64,000 nt of DNA from Pseudoalteromonas sp. FUC4 (GTDB lineage: Bacteria; Pseudomonadota; Gammaproteobacteria; Enterobacterales; Alteromonadaceae), in the NCBI RefSeq assembly GCF_008370255.1, contig NZ_SEUI01000001.1, forward strand, positions 618,897-682,896, in the 5' to 3' direction. Made by a program: the position numbers and the translations under genes. The notes beneath the pieces are model-generated. The model was not told where the DNA came from and made no database searches. It saw only the letters and a list, made by a program, of their open reading frames with translations. The stretch's first letter is position 1. Each line of letters opens with the position of its first letter. Of the stretch, positions 40,177 through 49,177 are shown piece after piece.

Positions 40177-41340
40177 ATGAAAATCACACAAATTATTAGC
40201 CACATTTTACAGTACGACCTAGAAGAAGAACTTGGTTATTCGCAGCAGTATTACGCTAAACGTACCGCACATTTAGTTGAAGTTCGTACCGATATAGGTA
40301 TTACAGGTTGGGGCGAATGTTTTGGCGGTGGCGGCGTTGCGTTTGCCAATAAAACAATTGTTGAGCATGTGATTCAGCCTATGATTTTGGGCATGGATCC
40401 ACTCGACAGAGAAGTGATTTGGCATAAAGTTTATAATTTATTGCGCGATCATGGCCAAAAAGGCATGCCTATTCAGTCTTTATCTGGTGTAGATATTGCT
40501 CTGTGGGACATCGCAGGTAAGTTTTTAGATCAACCCGTTTATAAGTTGTTAGGGGGGGCTTTTAGAGACCGTATTCCGGCTTATGGTTACGGCATGATGC
40601 TACAAAAGTTTCCAAACCTGGAAGAGCGCTTTACTGAAGAAAGCCAACGTATTAAAGAAATGGGCTTCACGGCCATGAAAATGAAAATAGGCCTTTCGCC
40701 AGACCGCGATATAAAGCTTGTTGAAGCTGTACGCAAAGGTATTGGCCGCGATATGCGCCTAATGGTTGACGCTAACCATGCATATACAGCGCGCGAAGCT
40801 ATTCCGCTAGGTCGAGAGCTGCAAAATTTAGGCGTGTACTGGTTTGAAGAACCAGTTGCACCAGAGGATCATCAAGGCTATCGCGATTTATGTGAAGCAC
40901 TTGATATGAGTATTGCCGGTGGCGAAGCAGAATTTACTCGCTGGGGCTTTAGAGATTTAATTAAAAACCGCTGCGTTGATTTACTCCAGCCAGAAGTGTG
41001 TGCACTCGGTGGTATTACCGAATATCAAAAAGTATTAGCCATGGCACACGCGCATTTTGTGCCTGTAATAAACCATGTATGGGGCTCGGCTATTGCGGTT
41101 GGCACAAACCTACACCTATTGGCCGCATTACCTGATTTACCAGGTGCTGCACACCCAGTACAACCTATGCTTGAGTACGATACAACGCCAAACTTATTTA
41201 GAGAGCAATTATTGCAAGAGTCTCTAAACATTAATGAGCAAGTTAAAAATAACAACGGAACTGTTGCGCTACCACAAGGTCCAGGCCTTGGTATTGAGCC
41301 CGACCTTGATTTTATTAAACATTACGAAGTATCAATTTAA
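40177..41340 (+). CDS. dauB: 3,6-anhydro-D-galactonate cycloisomerase (enolase superfamily)
   Basis: A 387-residue member of the mandelate racemase/muconate lactonising group. The catalytic KxK is Lys168-Met-Lys170 (MKMKIG), metal ligands are Asp198 (VDANHAY), Glu224 (FEEPV) and a Glu in AGGEAEF, with His in VINHVWGS. It would open the anhydro ring of 3,6-anhydro-D-galactonate to give 2-keto-3-deoxy-D-galactonate, the DauB step. It is clearly distinct from the DgoD-like enzyme at 33010. Confidence 0.85.
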   Translation: MKITQIISHILQYDLEEELGYSQQYYAKRTAHLVEVRTDIGITGWGECFGGGGVAFANKTIVEHVIQPMILGMDPLDREVIWHKVYNLLRDHGQKGMPIQSLSGVDIALWDIAGKFLDQPVYKLLGGAFRDRIPAYGYGMMLQKFPNLEERFTEESQRIKEMGFTAMKMKIGLSPDRDIKLVEAVRKGIGRDMRLMVDANHAYTAREAIPLGRELQNLGVYWFEEPVAPEDHQGYRDLCEALDMSIAGGEAEFTRWGFRDLIKNRCVDLLQPEVCALGGITEYQKVLAMAHAHFVPVINHVWGSAIAVGTNLHLLAALPDLPGAAHPVQPMLEYDTTPNLFREQLLQESLNINEQVKNNNGTVALPQGPGLGIEPDLDFIKHYEVSI

Positions 41341-41358
41341 TAAATAAGGGCAAAGCTT

Positions 41359-42366
41359 ATGAGCGATAACAAAAGCAACTTACCAGCATTAATTGTGGTT
41401 GATTGGGGGAGCTCTAACTTTAGAGCTTTTTTAGTCGATGGCAAAGGCAGCATTTTAGATACTGTTAATGGTGAGCAGGGCGTACTTTGTATTAAAAACA
41501 ACTGTTTAGAAACCGTATTACTTAGTTATATATCAGGCTGGTTATCAAAACATAAAACGCCGATTATTATGGCGGGTATGGTAGGCGGTGCTATTGGTTG
41601 GCAAGATACAGGCTATGTAAATGCGCCAGCTAATCTCGGTAGTATGAGCGTAAACCTTTGTAAAGCAAATAATAAAGCAGGCTTACAAATTAGTATTGTG
41701 CCGGGTGTTAAATACGTTATGGAAAATAATGTTTGCGATGTAATGCGCGGTGAAGAAGTACAAGTATTTGGTGCCGTATTAGATGTAGAGAAAACAGCGG
41801 GTGAGCTAAGTAGTCAAACCTTAAGTGAGACTATGTTTTGCTTACCCGGTACTCACTCTAAGTGGGTCCAAGTTGCAAAAGATACTGATCAAAAAACGGT
41901 TATTACAAGTCTTAGTACGTTCATGACCGGCGAAATGTTTGATTTATTGACTAAACAAAGCATTTTAGGTGAAGGGTTAGAGTCACTAGATAAAACACCA
42001 ACAGATATGCCAAGTTTTCTAAAAGGCGTTGGTGTGAGTCAAGTTCAAAGCAGTTTATTAAGTGCATTATTTAGTGCGCGTACTTTAAAGCTAGATAAAC
42101 AATTAACGCTGCAAAACGTACCTAGTTACTTATCTGGTTTACTTATTGGCGCTGAGCTTGCGGGTATTAAAAGTAAGCTAAACGACATTAAGCATGTTTT
42201 TTTAATTGGTAACTCAAGTTTAAACACTCTGTATTGTGAAGCATTAAAAGAACTCGGCTTTACTTCTTCTATTTTAAGCAGTGCAACTGCATCGACTAAA
42301 GGCATGTTTACACTAGCTGTACAGGCCGGTTTAGTCACTGAAAAGGAAACTCAATTATGTCATTAA
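41359..42366 (+). CDS. dgoK: 2-keto-3-deoxygalactonate kinase
   Basis: A 335-residue DgoK-family (DauC) kinase. Diagnostic segments: VVDWGSSNFRAFLVDGKG (phosphate-binding start), GMVGGAIGWQDTGYVNAPA, DVMRGEEVQVFGA and LPGTHSKWV. It phosphorylates 2-keto-3-deoxy-D-galactonate to the 6-phosphate, where the anhydrogalactose and galactose branches meet. The stop overlaps the aldolase start by ten bases, so the two are translationally coupled. Confidence 0.93.
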   Translation: MSDNKSNLPALIVVDWGSSNFRAFLVDGKGSILDTVNGEQGVLCIKNNCLETVLLSYISGWLSKHKTPIIMAGMVGGAIGWQDTGYVNAPANLGSMSVNLCKANNKAGLQISIVPGVKYVMENNVCDVMRGEEVQVFGAVLDVEKTAGELSSQTLSETMFCLPGTHSKWVQVAKDTDQKTVITSLSTFMTGEMFDLLTKQSILGEGLESLDKTPTDMPSFLKGVGVSQVQSSLLSALFSARTLKLDKQLTLQNVPSYLSGLLIGAELAGIKSKLNDIKHVFLIGNSSLNTLYCEALKELGFTSSILSSATASTKGMFTLAVQAGLVTEKETQLCH

Positions 42367-42977
42367 TTTCGTTAACACATGCTATGAAGCAACTACCACT
42401 GGTTGCTATTTTACGCGGCATTACACCAAGTGAAGTGATTGATTATGCAAAGGTACTTATTGATATTGGCTACCGCGTTATAGAGGTACCACTTAACTCT
42501 CCTGATGCATTAAAAAGTATTAAGTTATTAAGTGATAAATACGCAGATATAGCCATTATTGGCGCAGGCACGGTTGTTACTAAAGACGAAGTTGATCAGG
42601 TAATTAAAGCAGGCGGTCGTATTATTATATCTCCGCATAGCGATGTAGAGCTGATCCGTTTTAGTAAATTAAAAGGATTGTACTGCGTACCAGGATTTTA
42701 TACACCCACTGAAGGGTTTGCTGCATTGCATGCCGGTGCAGACGCACTTAAGTTTTTTCCAGCAGATACAGCAGGTCCAAAAGGCTTAAAAGCAATTACA
42801 ACAGTGCTTTCGGGTATTGATATTTACCCTGTGGGCGGTGTATCGCCTCAAAACCAGGATGAATTTGTTAATGCTGGGGCATCGGGTTTTGGTTTAGGAA
42901 GCGGCTTGTATAAAGCCGGAATGGGTTTAGAAGAATTTACAACTAATGCTAAAAATTATGCTGAATATTATCTTTAA
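42357..42977 (+). CDS. dgoA: 2-dehydro-3-deoxy-6-phosphogalactonate aldolase
   Basis: A 206-residue class I KDPG/KDPGal aldolase (DauD). VAILRGITP with its catalytic Glu region, IEVPLNSP, GAGTV, VPGFYTPTE and the Schiff-base Lys132 in ALKFFPAD are present; LNSP rather than the typical KDPG aldolase LRTP favours the DgoA type. It splits KDPGal into pyruvate and glyceraldehyde-3-phosphate. It is the last gene of the dau operon and ends 29 bases before a strong hairpin. Confidence 0.93.
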   Translation: MSLISLTHAMKQLPLVAILRGITPSEVIDYAKVLIDIGYRVIEVPLNSPDALKSIKLLSDKYADIAIIGAGTVVTKDEVDQVIKAGGRIIISPHSDVELIRFSKLKGLYCVPGFYTPTEGFAALHAGADALKFFPADTAGPKGLKAITTVLSGIDIYPVGGVSPQNQDEFVNAGASGFGLGSGLYKAGMGLEEFTTNAKNYAEYYL

Positions 42978-43006
42978 TTAAATTGCGATAAAACGTTGTT
43001 GTGCTT

Positions 43007-43055
43007 GCATCGCTACTCATCATTCCTCTCACATTAAATGATGAGTTAGCGGTGC
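43007..43055. terminator. Long hairpin between convergent genes
   Basis: A stem of about 18 bp (left arm from 43007 to 43024, right arm from 43037 to 43055, a few G-U or mismatched pairs) sits between the aldolase gene and the convergent regulator gene. A bidirectional terminator is likely though the T run is short. Confidence 0.65.
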
Positions 43056-43068
43056 TATTTAAAATAAA

Positions 43069-43803
43069 TTAAATATCCATTAACTTAGCTAAATTTGCTT
43101 TAGCATCTGCTAAAAGCTTTTCTGTAAGGGATTGTGCTTTTTCGTTATTACCGGTGGCAATTGCATCAAATACTTCTCGGTGAAACGGAATAGAAGCATG
43201 ATTACTTTCTGCGCTTTGGTTAGTTACTTTAATACTTACTAGTAGCGCTGAAAAAATAACACATTCCATCGAAATAAATAGCTCATTATGAGAAGCGCGT
43301 AAAATAGCGCCATGAAAATGTGCATCAGCAATAACAAATTTATCTAAATCGCTTACTGAGCTTTGCATTTCATTCAACGCATCTTCTATGGCTTTAATAT
43401 CTTCAGGAGTTGCACGCTGAGCTGCAACACTTGCGGCTTTTGGTTCAAAGGCTAAGCGAAACTCCATTAATTGAGTTAAAAACTCAGGATTAAGTGGGGC
43501 GCTTAAATGCCACGCAAGAACATCATCGTCAAGCAACGACCAGTTATCACGGGTTTTTACGCGAGTGCCAATGCCTCTGCGTACATCTAAAAGCCCTTTA
43601 CCAACAAGAATTTTTACTGCGTCACGAACAACAACTCGACTTACTTGAAAACGTTCAGCTAAACGGTTTTCATCATCAATCAGTGTGCCAGGAGTATATG
43701 TGCCAGCAACAATTCTACGGCCTAATTCTTTAGCTACCTGTACCGGTAAGCTAGGTGACATGGCACTGCTGCGTCTTAGATCATAGTATGTTAATTCGCT
43801 CAT
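43069..43803 (-). CDS. FadR-type GntR regulator, copy 1
   Basis: A 244-residue regulator: winged helix at about residues 20-90 (GRRIVAGTYTPGTLIDDENRL, RFQVSRVVVRDAVKILVGKGLL) and a FCD effector domain with metal-type residues (DAHFHGAILRASHN, IPFHREVFDAI). It is a close paralogue of the adjacent regulator at 43872, and gene order suggests co-transcription from the promoter at 44621. DgoR of E. coli, which senses galactonate, is a FadR-type relative. The ligand here is likely a pathway acid such as 2-keto-3-deoxygalactonate; that is inference. Confidence 0.88.
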   Translation of the reverse strand: MSELTYYDLRRSSAMSPSLPVQVAKELGRRIVAGTYTPGTLIDDENRLAERFQVSRVVVRDAVKILVGKGLLDVRRGIGTRVKTRDNWSLLDDDVLAWHLSAPLNPEFLTQLMEFRLAFEPKAASVAAQRATPEDIKAIEDALNEMQSSVSDLDKFVIADAHFHGAILRASHNELFISMECVIFSALLVSIKVTNQSAESNHASIPFHREVFDAIATGNNEKAQSLTEKLLADAKANLAKLMDI

Positions 43804-43871
43804 AGTATCTTAGTGTCCGTATTATTTATTTATACGTACTATTTATATGAATTTGCGACAATAAACAATGG

Positions 43872-44609
43872 CTATTTGTTATTTACTGTCGCAGAAAGAC
43901 GAAAGCTGGCATCTTTTAGGAGTTTTTCGGTGAGGAATTCGGCTTTATCGCCATCTTTTGCAGCAATGGCTTCGTACACTTCACGATGAAACGGAATAGA
44001 TGCACCGTTATCGCGAGGGTCTTTATTTGTTACTTTAATACTAACCAAAAGTGCAGAATAAATAACGCCTTCCATAGAAGCTAAAAAGCTATTTTGTGCT
44101 GCTCTTATAATTGCCTTATGAAATAAAGAATCAGCAATAATAAAATCTTCTGCGCTGTTATCTGTTTTAGCCATGCGCTCGCATGCGGCTGCAATTTCAA
44201 TTAAATCCTCAGGGCGCGCACGTTCAGCTGCCCAACGTGCTGCCTTTGGCTCAAAGGCTAGGCGCACGTCCATTAGTTGTTCTAAAAATTTACGATTAGG
44301 TGGTGCTGACAAATGCCATGCTAATACGTCATCGTCTAGCATATTCCATCTATCACGAGGTAGTACACGCGTACCAATACCTCTGCGTACATCAAGTAGG
44401 CCTTTGCTTACTAAGATTTTTACTGCGTCGCGTACTACTACGCGGCTTACTTGGTAGCGTTTAGCGAGTGCATCTTCATCATCAATTAAACTCCCGGCTT
44501 CAAATGATCCAGACACAATGCGTCTGCCAATTTCTTTAGCCACTTGAACAGAAAGGCTTGCTGCCATTCCTGATGTTTGTTTTAGGTCGTAATATATAAG
44601 TTCGCTCAT
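43872..44609 (-). CDS. FadR-type GntR regulator, copy 2
   Basis: A 245-residue regulator sharing most of its sequence with copy 1, including an almost identical recognition region (YQVSRVVVRDAVKILVSKGLLDVRRGIGTRV) and FCD residues (DSLFHKAIIRAAQN, IPFHREVYEAI). The nearly identical DNA-binding helices imply that both recognise the same operator. An operator-like site ends 11 bases before its start codon, the expected place for autorepression. The gap to copy 1 is 68 bases. Confidence 0.9.
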   Translation of the reverse strand: MSELIYYDLKQTSGMAASLSVQVAKEIGRRIVSGSFEAGSLIDDEDALAKRYQVSRVVVRDAVKILVSKGLLDVRRGIGTRVLPRDRWNMLDDDVLAWHLSAPPNRKFLEQLMDVRLAFEPKAARWAAERARPEDLIEIAAACERMAKTDNSAEDFIIADSLFHKAIIRAAQNSFLASMEGVIYSALLVSIKVTNKDPRDNGASIPFHREVYEAIAAKDGDKAEFLTEKLLKDASFRLSATVNNK

Positions 44610-44620
44610 ATCTTAAATAT

Positions 44621-44635
44621 AAACATATTATGTTT
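44621..44635. promoter_or_regulatory. Operator-like palindrome, site 8 (regulator autocontrol)
   Basis: AAACATATTATGTTT: both 6-bp arms are intact, only the 3-bp centre differs. It lies 11 bases before the start codon of the leftward regulator gene. Confidence 0.75.
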
Positions 44636-44728
44636 GGCTGGTCAATGTAATGTGCACAAAATAAGGGGGAGTGGTAACTAATTTTAATCGTTGTTTATAT
44701 GTTTAAAACTGACATAGTGGGAATATAA

Positions 44729-44754
44729 TAAAGATCGCTGATGAGCGATCTTTA
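44729..44754 (-). terminator. Hairpin terminator of the leftward TonB receptor gene
   Basis: Perfect 11-bp stem TAAAGATCGCT / AGCGATCTTTA with a 4-base loop, followed on the minus strand by an A/T-rich stretch, 28 bases past the receptor stop. Confidence 0.65.
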
Positions 44755-44782
44755 TAGCAATTTGGGTTATTTCAATTAAGCG

Positions 44783-47614
44783 TTAAAACTTAGCGCGTAT
44801 ACCTATACGGTAACGCGGACCAGTATATTGGGTATTAATAATGCGCTCTTTTACATCGGCATATTGATAGGTACGTTCATCAGTTATATTTATTGCTTCG
44901 CCTGTTAGCGTAAAGTTATCGTTAACCGCATAAGACATACTAAAGTCGAGCTGACCATAAGCCGCAGTATGCTCTGGTAATCCACCACTGCGTATACCAG
45001 CTCGGCTACTTAAAAAGTCATCTCGCCAGTTGTAGGCTAAACGCGCTTGAAATGCATTTTTGTCGTAGTATGCAACAATGTTATAAGAGTTTTCGGCAAA
45101 TCCCTCTAATTTATCACCTGGGTCGGTCACACCTGGAAGCTCTATTTTTTGTGTGTTTTTATTTGTAGTATCAGCCCATGTATAGTTTGCTTGCACACCT
45201 AAGCCATTTAAAAAGCTCGGTAAATAATCCATATTATGTTGTACAGCAAGTTCTACTCCAGTAATTGAGCCGCCTGATTGGTTTTGTTTAGTATTAATAG
45301 TTTCGTTTACATTGCCGTACCCATCAATACTTACTGATGAATCAACGTATTGCGACCCATCCCAAATATCAGGCGTATTATCTAGATAAGTTATTTGTGC
45401 AATTGTGCTAGATATATCCTTTTTGAAAAAGTTAACCGCGTAAGAATCGCCGCTATCACTATAATATTCAAAAGATAAATCGTATTGATTAGCTTTATAA
45501 GGTGCCAAATAAGGATTGCCACCTGTTTGAGAAAAGCTACCTGCTTGCATATCGGTATACGTTGTTTGTACGCCAATGTCGTCAATGGCAGGGCGCGACA
45601 TAACTTTAGCCGCTGCGGCTCTTACCAATAAGTTATCACTTAAATTAATACTAAAATTAGCGCTAGGTAGCCAGTTAGTGTAACTATTTTTGGCTTTAAG
45701 GCTTCCTGAGTCTGTGTAATCAACAACTAATAAAGGTTGGCCATTATCAAGCTCGCCCGTATAGCCTAGGCGCCTTTTTCCGTAACCACTTGAACTTGTA
45801 TCCGTTTTTACATAACGGACTCCCACATTACCGCGCCAATCGTAATCACCAATTAAACCGCTGAGATTAAATTGCGAATAAGCACTTATTTTCTCTTCGG
45901 TGACGCTTGATGATGCGATTTCGTTATATTGCTCGTTTGGCCAATTTGGATTTTTGGTCATATCACGAATAGCGCTATGGTATTTATTTATATCAGCAAA
46001 CAAAAAGTCACGCGGAAAATTACCCGGCTCACTACTTAAAAAATCTGAATAGGGACTCGCTGAAAATATGTCATCAGGCATATCTCTAAGTTCGCCACAA
46101 ATATCGGCATTCGGTGCCACTAAACCACAGTTATCTTCATGGAATGTTTCAAAACGATCTCTTACTTTTTTACGATCTGAATACGCAATACCAAAATCGA
46201 TTGAATCTAAGGTTAGGCTTTCAGCGAACTCTAAATCGAGTAGGTATTTCCCTTTTGTTTGTAGCTCCGTAATCGTGTCTTCTAATTCGTAATGTGAAAC
46301 TTGATTCCAATGTGCTCTCACGCTTGTCGGCGAAGCATAATCAATGGTTGTGTCTAAATTAACGGTATCAGTGTTTCTAAAATCAAAATTTAAACTATCG
46401 TTTCGCTCTGGTGAAATATAATTAGGAACTAATAAGTCGCTACGCGGCGTTGATTTTGATGTTGAATGGCTTATATCAAACTCAAGCGTTAATACATCAA
46501 ATTCTTTTATAGAATTAAACCCAAATGCCTGTGTTTTTGATTTTGACTCCAGCTCTTGAAATAAACCATCAATTCTAAAATCTACATTTTCACCAGTTCC
46601 GCCCAGTGTTTTACCCGAAAACTTAGTGCCTGATAAAATAGTACCGTTGTCTGATACAACCACATTTCGCCAATTAGGATACTGTAAACCGGCTTGCAAA
46701 CCTTGAGTTTGAGTTTCTACTGAGAGATCCGTATACATGTAATCAAAGGTATTGGTAAAGCTTGAATCTGGTGCCCACTGAAAACTGGTATTAATGCCTG
46801 TACGTTCGCGATGCTCTTGCCCTAATGCGTATTCAATTCGCCCGGCATGGCGAAGCATAGTTGGCGTAACCACATCTCCATTTTGATTATGAATATCGCC
46901 TTCAATAACACCAGGCTCATTATTAAGCAATAACCAACGGGTTGTACCCATTGAATCGTATCGGTTATCACTTTTTTGTTGTGAAAGGGCAATATTAAAA
47001 CCAAATGTTTCATCAGCAAACGTATTGCTAAATAACGCAGAGTATTCAGGACTTGTTTCGCCAGAAAGCTCACTGTATTTAGCATTTATAGAGCCCAACA
47101 CATGCAATCCGGGGTTATCTAATGGGCGTGCTGTTTTAACGTTTACATAAGCACCAATACTGCCCTCAGGCGTTTTAGCCGTAGGCGACTTAACGACATC
47201 AGCACCCGATATTAGCTCTGCTGCTAATACTTGAAAATCAAACGAACGACCAATTTCAGAAGTGGCTAATGTACGTCCGTTTAATGTAACAACGTTAAAT
47301 TCTGGGCCAAAACCACGAACGGTTATTTTTGAGCCCTCACCATTTACACGGTTAATTGAAACGCCAGGAACACGTTGTAAAGACTCAGCCACATTTTGAT
47401 CGGGAAACTTACCAATATCCTCAGCAACAATACTATCTTGAACACTATCGCTGTAACGTTTTAGAGATGATGCGGCCTCGAGACTTGAACGAACACCCGT
47501 TACAACAATAACTTCAGTATCGTCTTTTACTTTATCGTTTGTAGCAGCTTGAGCAAATGAACAGCTTGAGAGAGCGGCTAAAACACCGAGTGCAATTTTT
47601 TTCTTTGAACGCAT
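44783..47614 (-). CDS. TonB-dependent receptor (third of the locus, TIGR01782-like)
   Basis: ATG at 47614 is chosen because GGAG lies seven bases upstream; the ATG twelve bases earlier overlaps it. The 943-residue protein has a signal peptide (SFAQA-ATN), TonB-box-like EVIVVTG, plug motifs SIVAEDIGKFPDQNVAESLQ and VRGFGPEFNVVTLNGR, and ends in IGIRAKF. It is related to the receptor at 17279 in the plug but about 290 residues shorter. The operator-like site at 47725 ties it to the locus. It probably takes a different oligosaccharide. Confidence 0.88.
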   Translation of the reverse strand: MRSKKKIALGVLAALSSCSFAQAATNDKVKDDTEVIVVTGVRSSLEAASSLKRYSDSVQDSIVAEDIGKFPDQNVAESLQRVPGVSINRVNGEGSKITVRGFGPEFNVVTLNGRTLATSEIGRSFDFQVLAAELISGADVVKSPTAKTPEGSIGAYVNVKTARPLDNPGLHVLGSINAKYSELSGETSPEYSALFSNTFADETFGFNIALSQQKSDNRYDSMGTTRWLLLNNEPGVIEGDIHNQNGDVVTPTMLRHAGRIEYALGQEHRERTGINTSFQWAPDSSFTNTFDYMYTDLSVETQTQGLQAGLQYPNWRNVVVSDNGTILSGTKFSGKTLGGTGENVDFRIDGLFQELESKSKTQAFGFNSIKEFDVLTLEFDISHSTSKSTPRSDLLVPNYISPERNDSLNFDFRNTDTVNLDTTIDYASPTSVRAHWNQVSHYELEDTITELQTKGKYLLDLEFAESLTLDSIDFGIAYSDRKKVRDRFETFHEDNCGLVAPNADICGELRDMPDDIFSASPYSDFLSSEPGNFPRDFLFADINKYHSAIRDMTKNPNWPNEQYNEIASSSVTEEKISAYSQFNLSGLIGDYDWRGNVGVRYVKTDTSSSGYGKRRLGYTGELDNGQPLLVVDYTDSGSLKAKNSYTNWLPSANFSINLSDNLLVRAAAAKVMSRPAIDDIGVQTTYTDMQAGSFSQTGGNPYLAPYKANQYDLSFEYYSDSGDSYAVNFFKKDISSTIAQITYLDNTPDIWDGSQYVDSSVSIDGYGNVNETINTKQNQSGGSITGVELAVQHNMDYLPSFLNGLGVQANYTWADTTNKNTQKIELPGVTDPGDKLEGFAENSYNIVAYYDKNAFQARLAYNWRDDFLSSRAGIRSGGLPEHTAAYGQLDFSMSYAVNDNFTLTGEAINITDERTYQYADVKERIINTQYTGPRYRIGIRAKF

Positions 47615-47724
47615 AGTGATCTCCATATATTTGTGTGTCGTGTCGTCAGATAAAGTTCAACCTTTGAGAGTTTACTCACTTAACAAGAAGTAAATTCGCA
47701 AAAAAGTTAACATTCGATAAATCT

Positions 47725-47739
47725 AAACATCATATGTTT
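47725..47739. promoter_or_regulatory. Operator-like palindrome, site 9
   Basis: Exact AAACATCATATGTTT between divergent genes, 110 bases from the receptor start and 64 bases from the hydratase start. TTGTCA (47742-47747) and TACTAT (47764-47769) at 16-base spacing form a candidate rightward promoter. Confidence 0.75.
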
Positions 47740-47803
47740 AATTGTCAAGAACACTGTTATTATTACTATGCAAATAACTTTCAATAGCAAAAAAGGAACT
47801 ACA

Positions 47804-48565
47804 GTGGATAACTCAATCTTGCTTGAACATATCGCTAAGTATTTACTAAATAAAAGAGAGCAAGGCATTGCGATACCTGACTTATCATCAGATATACCGC
47901 TTAATTCCATAGACGACGTTTTAGCAGTTCAGAAGTTGATGATTAAGCTAAATAACCAAAAAGTGTATGGTTGGAAATGTATGCTTCCATCAGGTGATAG
48001 CACGATTGCTCTCGCGCCACTTTTGCATGCACCGGTTAAATCTATGAGGCGTTGTGCTCTTTTTACAAAAAATAATAAAGCGCTCATTGAGCCAGAAATT
48101 GCATTTGTGCTAAACAAAGACCTAGCAAGCTATGAAGAATATAAAGATGAGGAAATAGATAATGCCATTGATAGCGCACATTTAGCGTTGGAGCTTATTC
48201 AAAACAGATTTCCAGAGGGTTATCAAGCAACACACTATGAAAAATTGGCCGATGGATTATCTAATCAAGGTGTATATTTAGGCCCTAAATTAGACGTTAG
48301 AAAAGCATACGAAAGCAGTGATATAAATATTGATGTTAAGCAGGGCGAAGATTTACAAAGCTATGCAGGGAAGCATCCTGCAGGTTTACCACAACTTCCT
48401 TTATATTGGGCTGTTAACTTTTTAACGGCGAATGGGTTTGAATTAAAAGCAGGCCATATTTTTATTACAGGATCTTATAACGGCCTAATGCAATTAGATA
48501 TAAATAAAAAAACATCAATAAAGTACGAAGGTTTAGGAGAGATTACAGTCGAATTTTCATGTTGA
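47804..48565 (+). CDS. 2-keto-4-pentenoate hydratase / FAH-superfamily enzyme
   Basis: The GTG at 47804 has AAAAGGA seven bases upstream and yields 253 residues; the ATG at 47768 has no ribosome site and would fall within the candidate promoter. Features of the MhpD-type hydratase group include VYGWKCMLPSGD, EPEIAFVLNKDL, LALELIQNRF and a C-terminal LKAGHIFITGSYNGLMQLD. Members hydrate or decarboxylate 2-keto acids. The operator-like site beside it places it in the carrageenan regulon. No step of the known pathway needs it; a side product from a 2-keto-3-deoxy acid is a possible substrate. Confidence 0.78.
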   Translation: MDNSILLEHIAKYLLNKREQGIAIPDLSSDIPLNSIDDVLAVQKLMIKLNNQKVYGWKCMLPSGDSTIALAPLLHAPVKSMRRCALFTKNNKALIEPEIAFVLNKDLASYEEYKDEEIDNAIDSAHLALELIQNRFPEGYQATHYEKLADGLSNQGVYLGPKLDVRKAYESSDINIDVKQGEDLQSYAGKHPAGLPQLPLYWAVNFLTANGFELKAGHIFITGSYNGLMQLDINKKTSIKYEGLGEITVEFSC

Positions 48566-48788
48566 TACAATGAGGTTCTGTAGGTTAGCAAACGCTTTTA
48601 AATTACGTTGTACAGCTAACCTATACGTGTATTTTGGTTTTACGGTAAAACAAAAATCAAATTATTTAAAACTCAAACGTAAACAAAATTCTCTTAATTT
48701 TTCATATAGGTTTATGTCAAAACGGTACAAAGTAGCAGCTCTATGGGCTACGTTAGTTTTTTTCTTAGGATTTATTATTACTTGGAAT

Positions 48789-48855
48789 TGGTACGACGAG
48801 AGGGTTTAAATCACTGACTTTTGGAACGGTGATTAAGGGTGGGTAGTATTTTTCT
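48789..48855 (-). repeat. Degenerate tRNA-Val-derived repeat 1
   Basis: Begins with the complement of the tRNA 3' end (TGGTACGAC) and continues with a decayed T-arm and the shared variant core, but lacks the D-arm and 5' acceptor half. Confidence 0.6.
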
Positions 48856-48876
48856 TTGGTTTTTATTACTTTGAAT

Positions 48877-48945
48877 TGGTACGACTGAGTAAATTCGAAT
48901 CACTGACCTTTGGACCGGGTGATCAAGAATGGGTAGTGCTTTTTC
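48877..48945 (-). repeat. Degenerate tRNA-Val-derived repeat 2
   Basis: TGGTACGACTGAGT plus a TTCGAA T-loop are kept; the anticodon region is replaced by the core TTTGGACCGGGTGATCAAGA shared with repeats 1 and 3. The 5' half is missing. Confidence 0.65.
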
Positions 48946-48969
48946 TTTGAATTTATTATTGCTTTGAAG

Positions 48970-49046
48970 TGGTACGACTGAGTGGATTCGAACCACCGAC
49001 CCCTACCATGTCAAGGTAGTGCTCTAACCAACTGAGCTACAGTCGT
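48970..49046 (-). tRNA. tRNA-Val (anticodon GAC), copy 1
   Basis: A 77-base cloverleaf on the minus strand: acceptor ACGACTG / CAGTCGT, D-arm GCTC / GAGC, anticodon stem CTACC / GGTAG with loop TTGACAT (anticodon GAC), T-loop TTCGAAT and encoded CCA. All stems pair. Confidence 0.95.
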
Positions 49047-49073
49047 ACAATTTTTGAGGTTTTACTTAAATGT

Positions 49074-49145
49074 TGGTACGACTGAGTGGATTCGAGTTAC
49101 TGACCCTTGGACCGGTTGGTCAAGAGTAGGTAGTGCTCTTTCCTT
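49074..49145 (-). repeat. Degenerate tRNA-Val-derived repeat 3
   Basis: Retains the 3' acceptor, CCA and T-arm-like part and GAGCACTACC, but carries the variant core CTTGGACCGGTTGGTCAAGA in place of the normal anticodon arm and has no 5' acceptor strand. Lies between the two intact genes. Confidence 0.65.
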
Positions 49146-49177
49146 TAGATGTACTTTTATTTATTTTACTTAAATGT

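Noticed and set aside
48570-48809. A 79-residue frame between the hydratase gene and the tRNA genes, with a hydrophobic end.
   Set aside because: Its end runs into the first tRNA-derived repeat, the spacer DNA recurs between the other repeats, and there is no convincing ribosome site for the full frame. A 31-residue membrane peptide from the inner ATG cannot be excluded.
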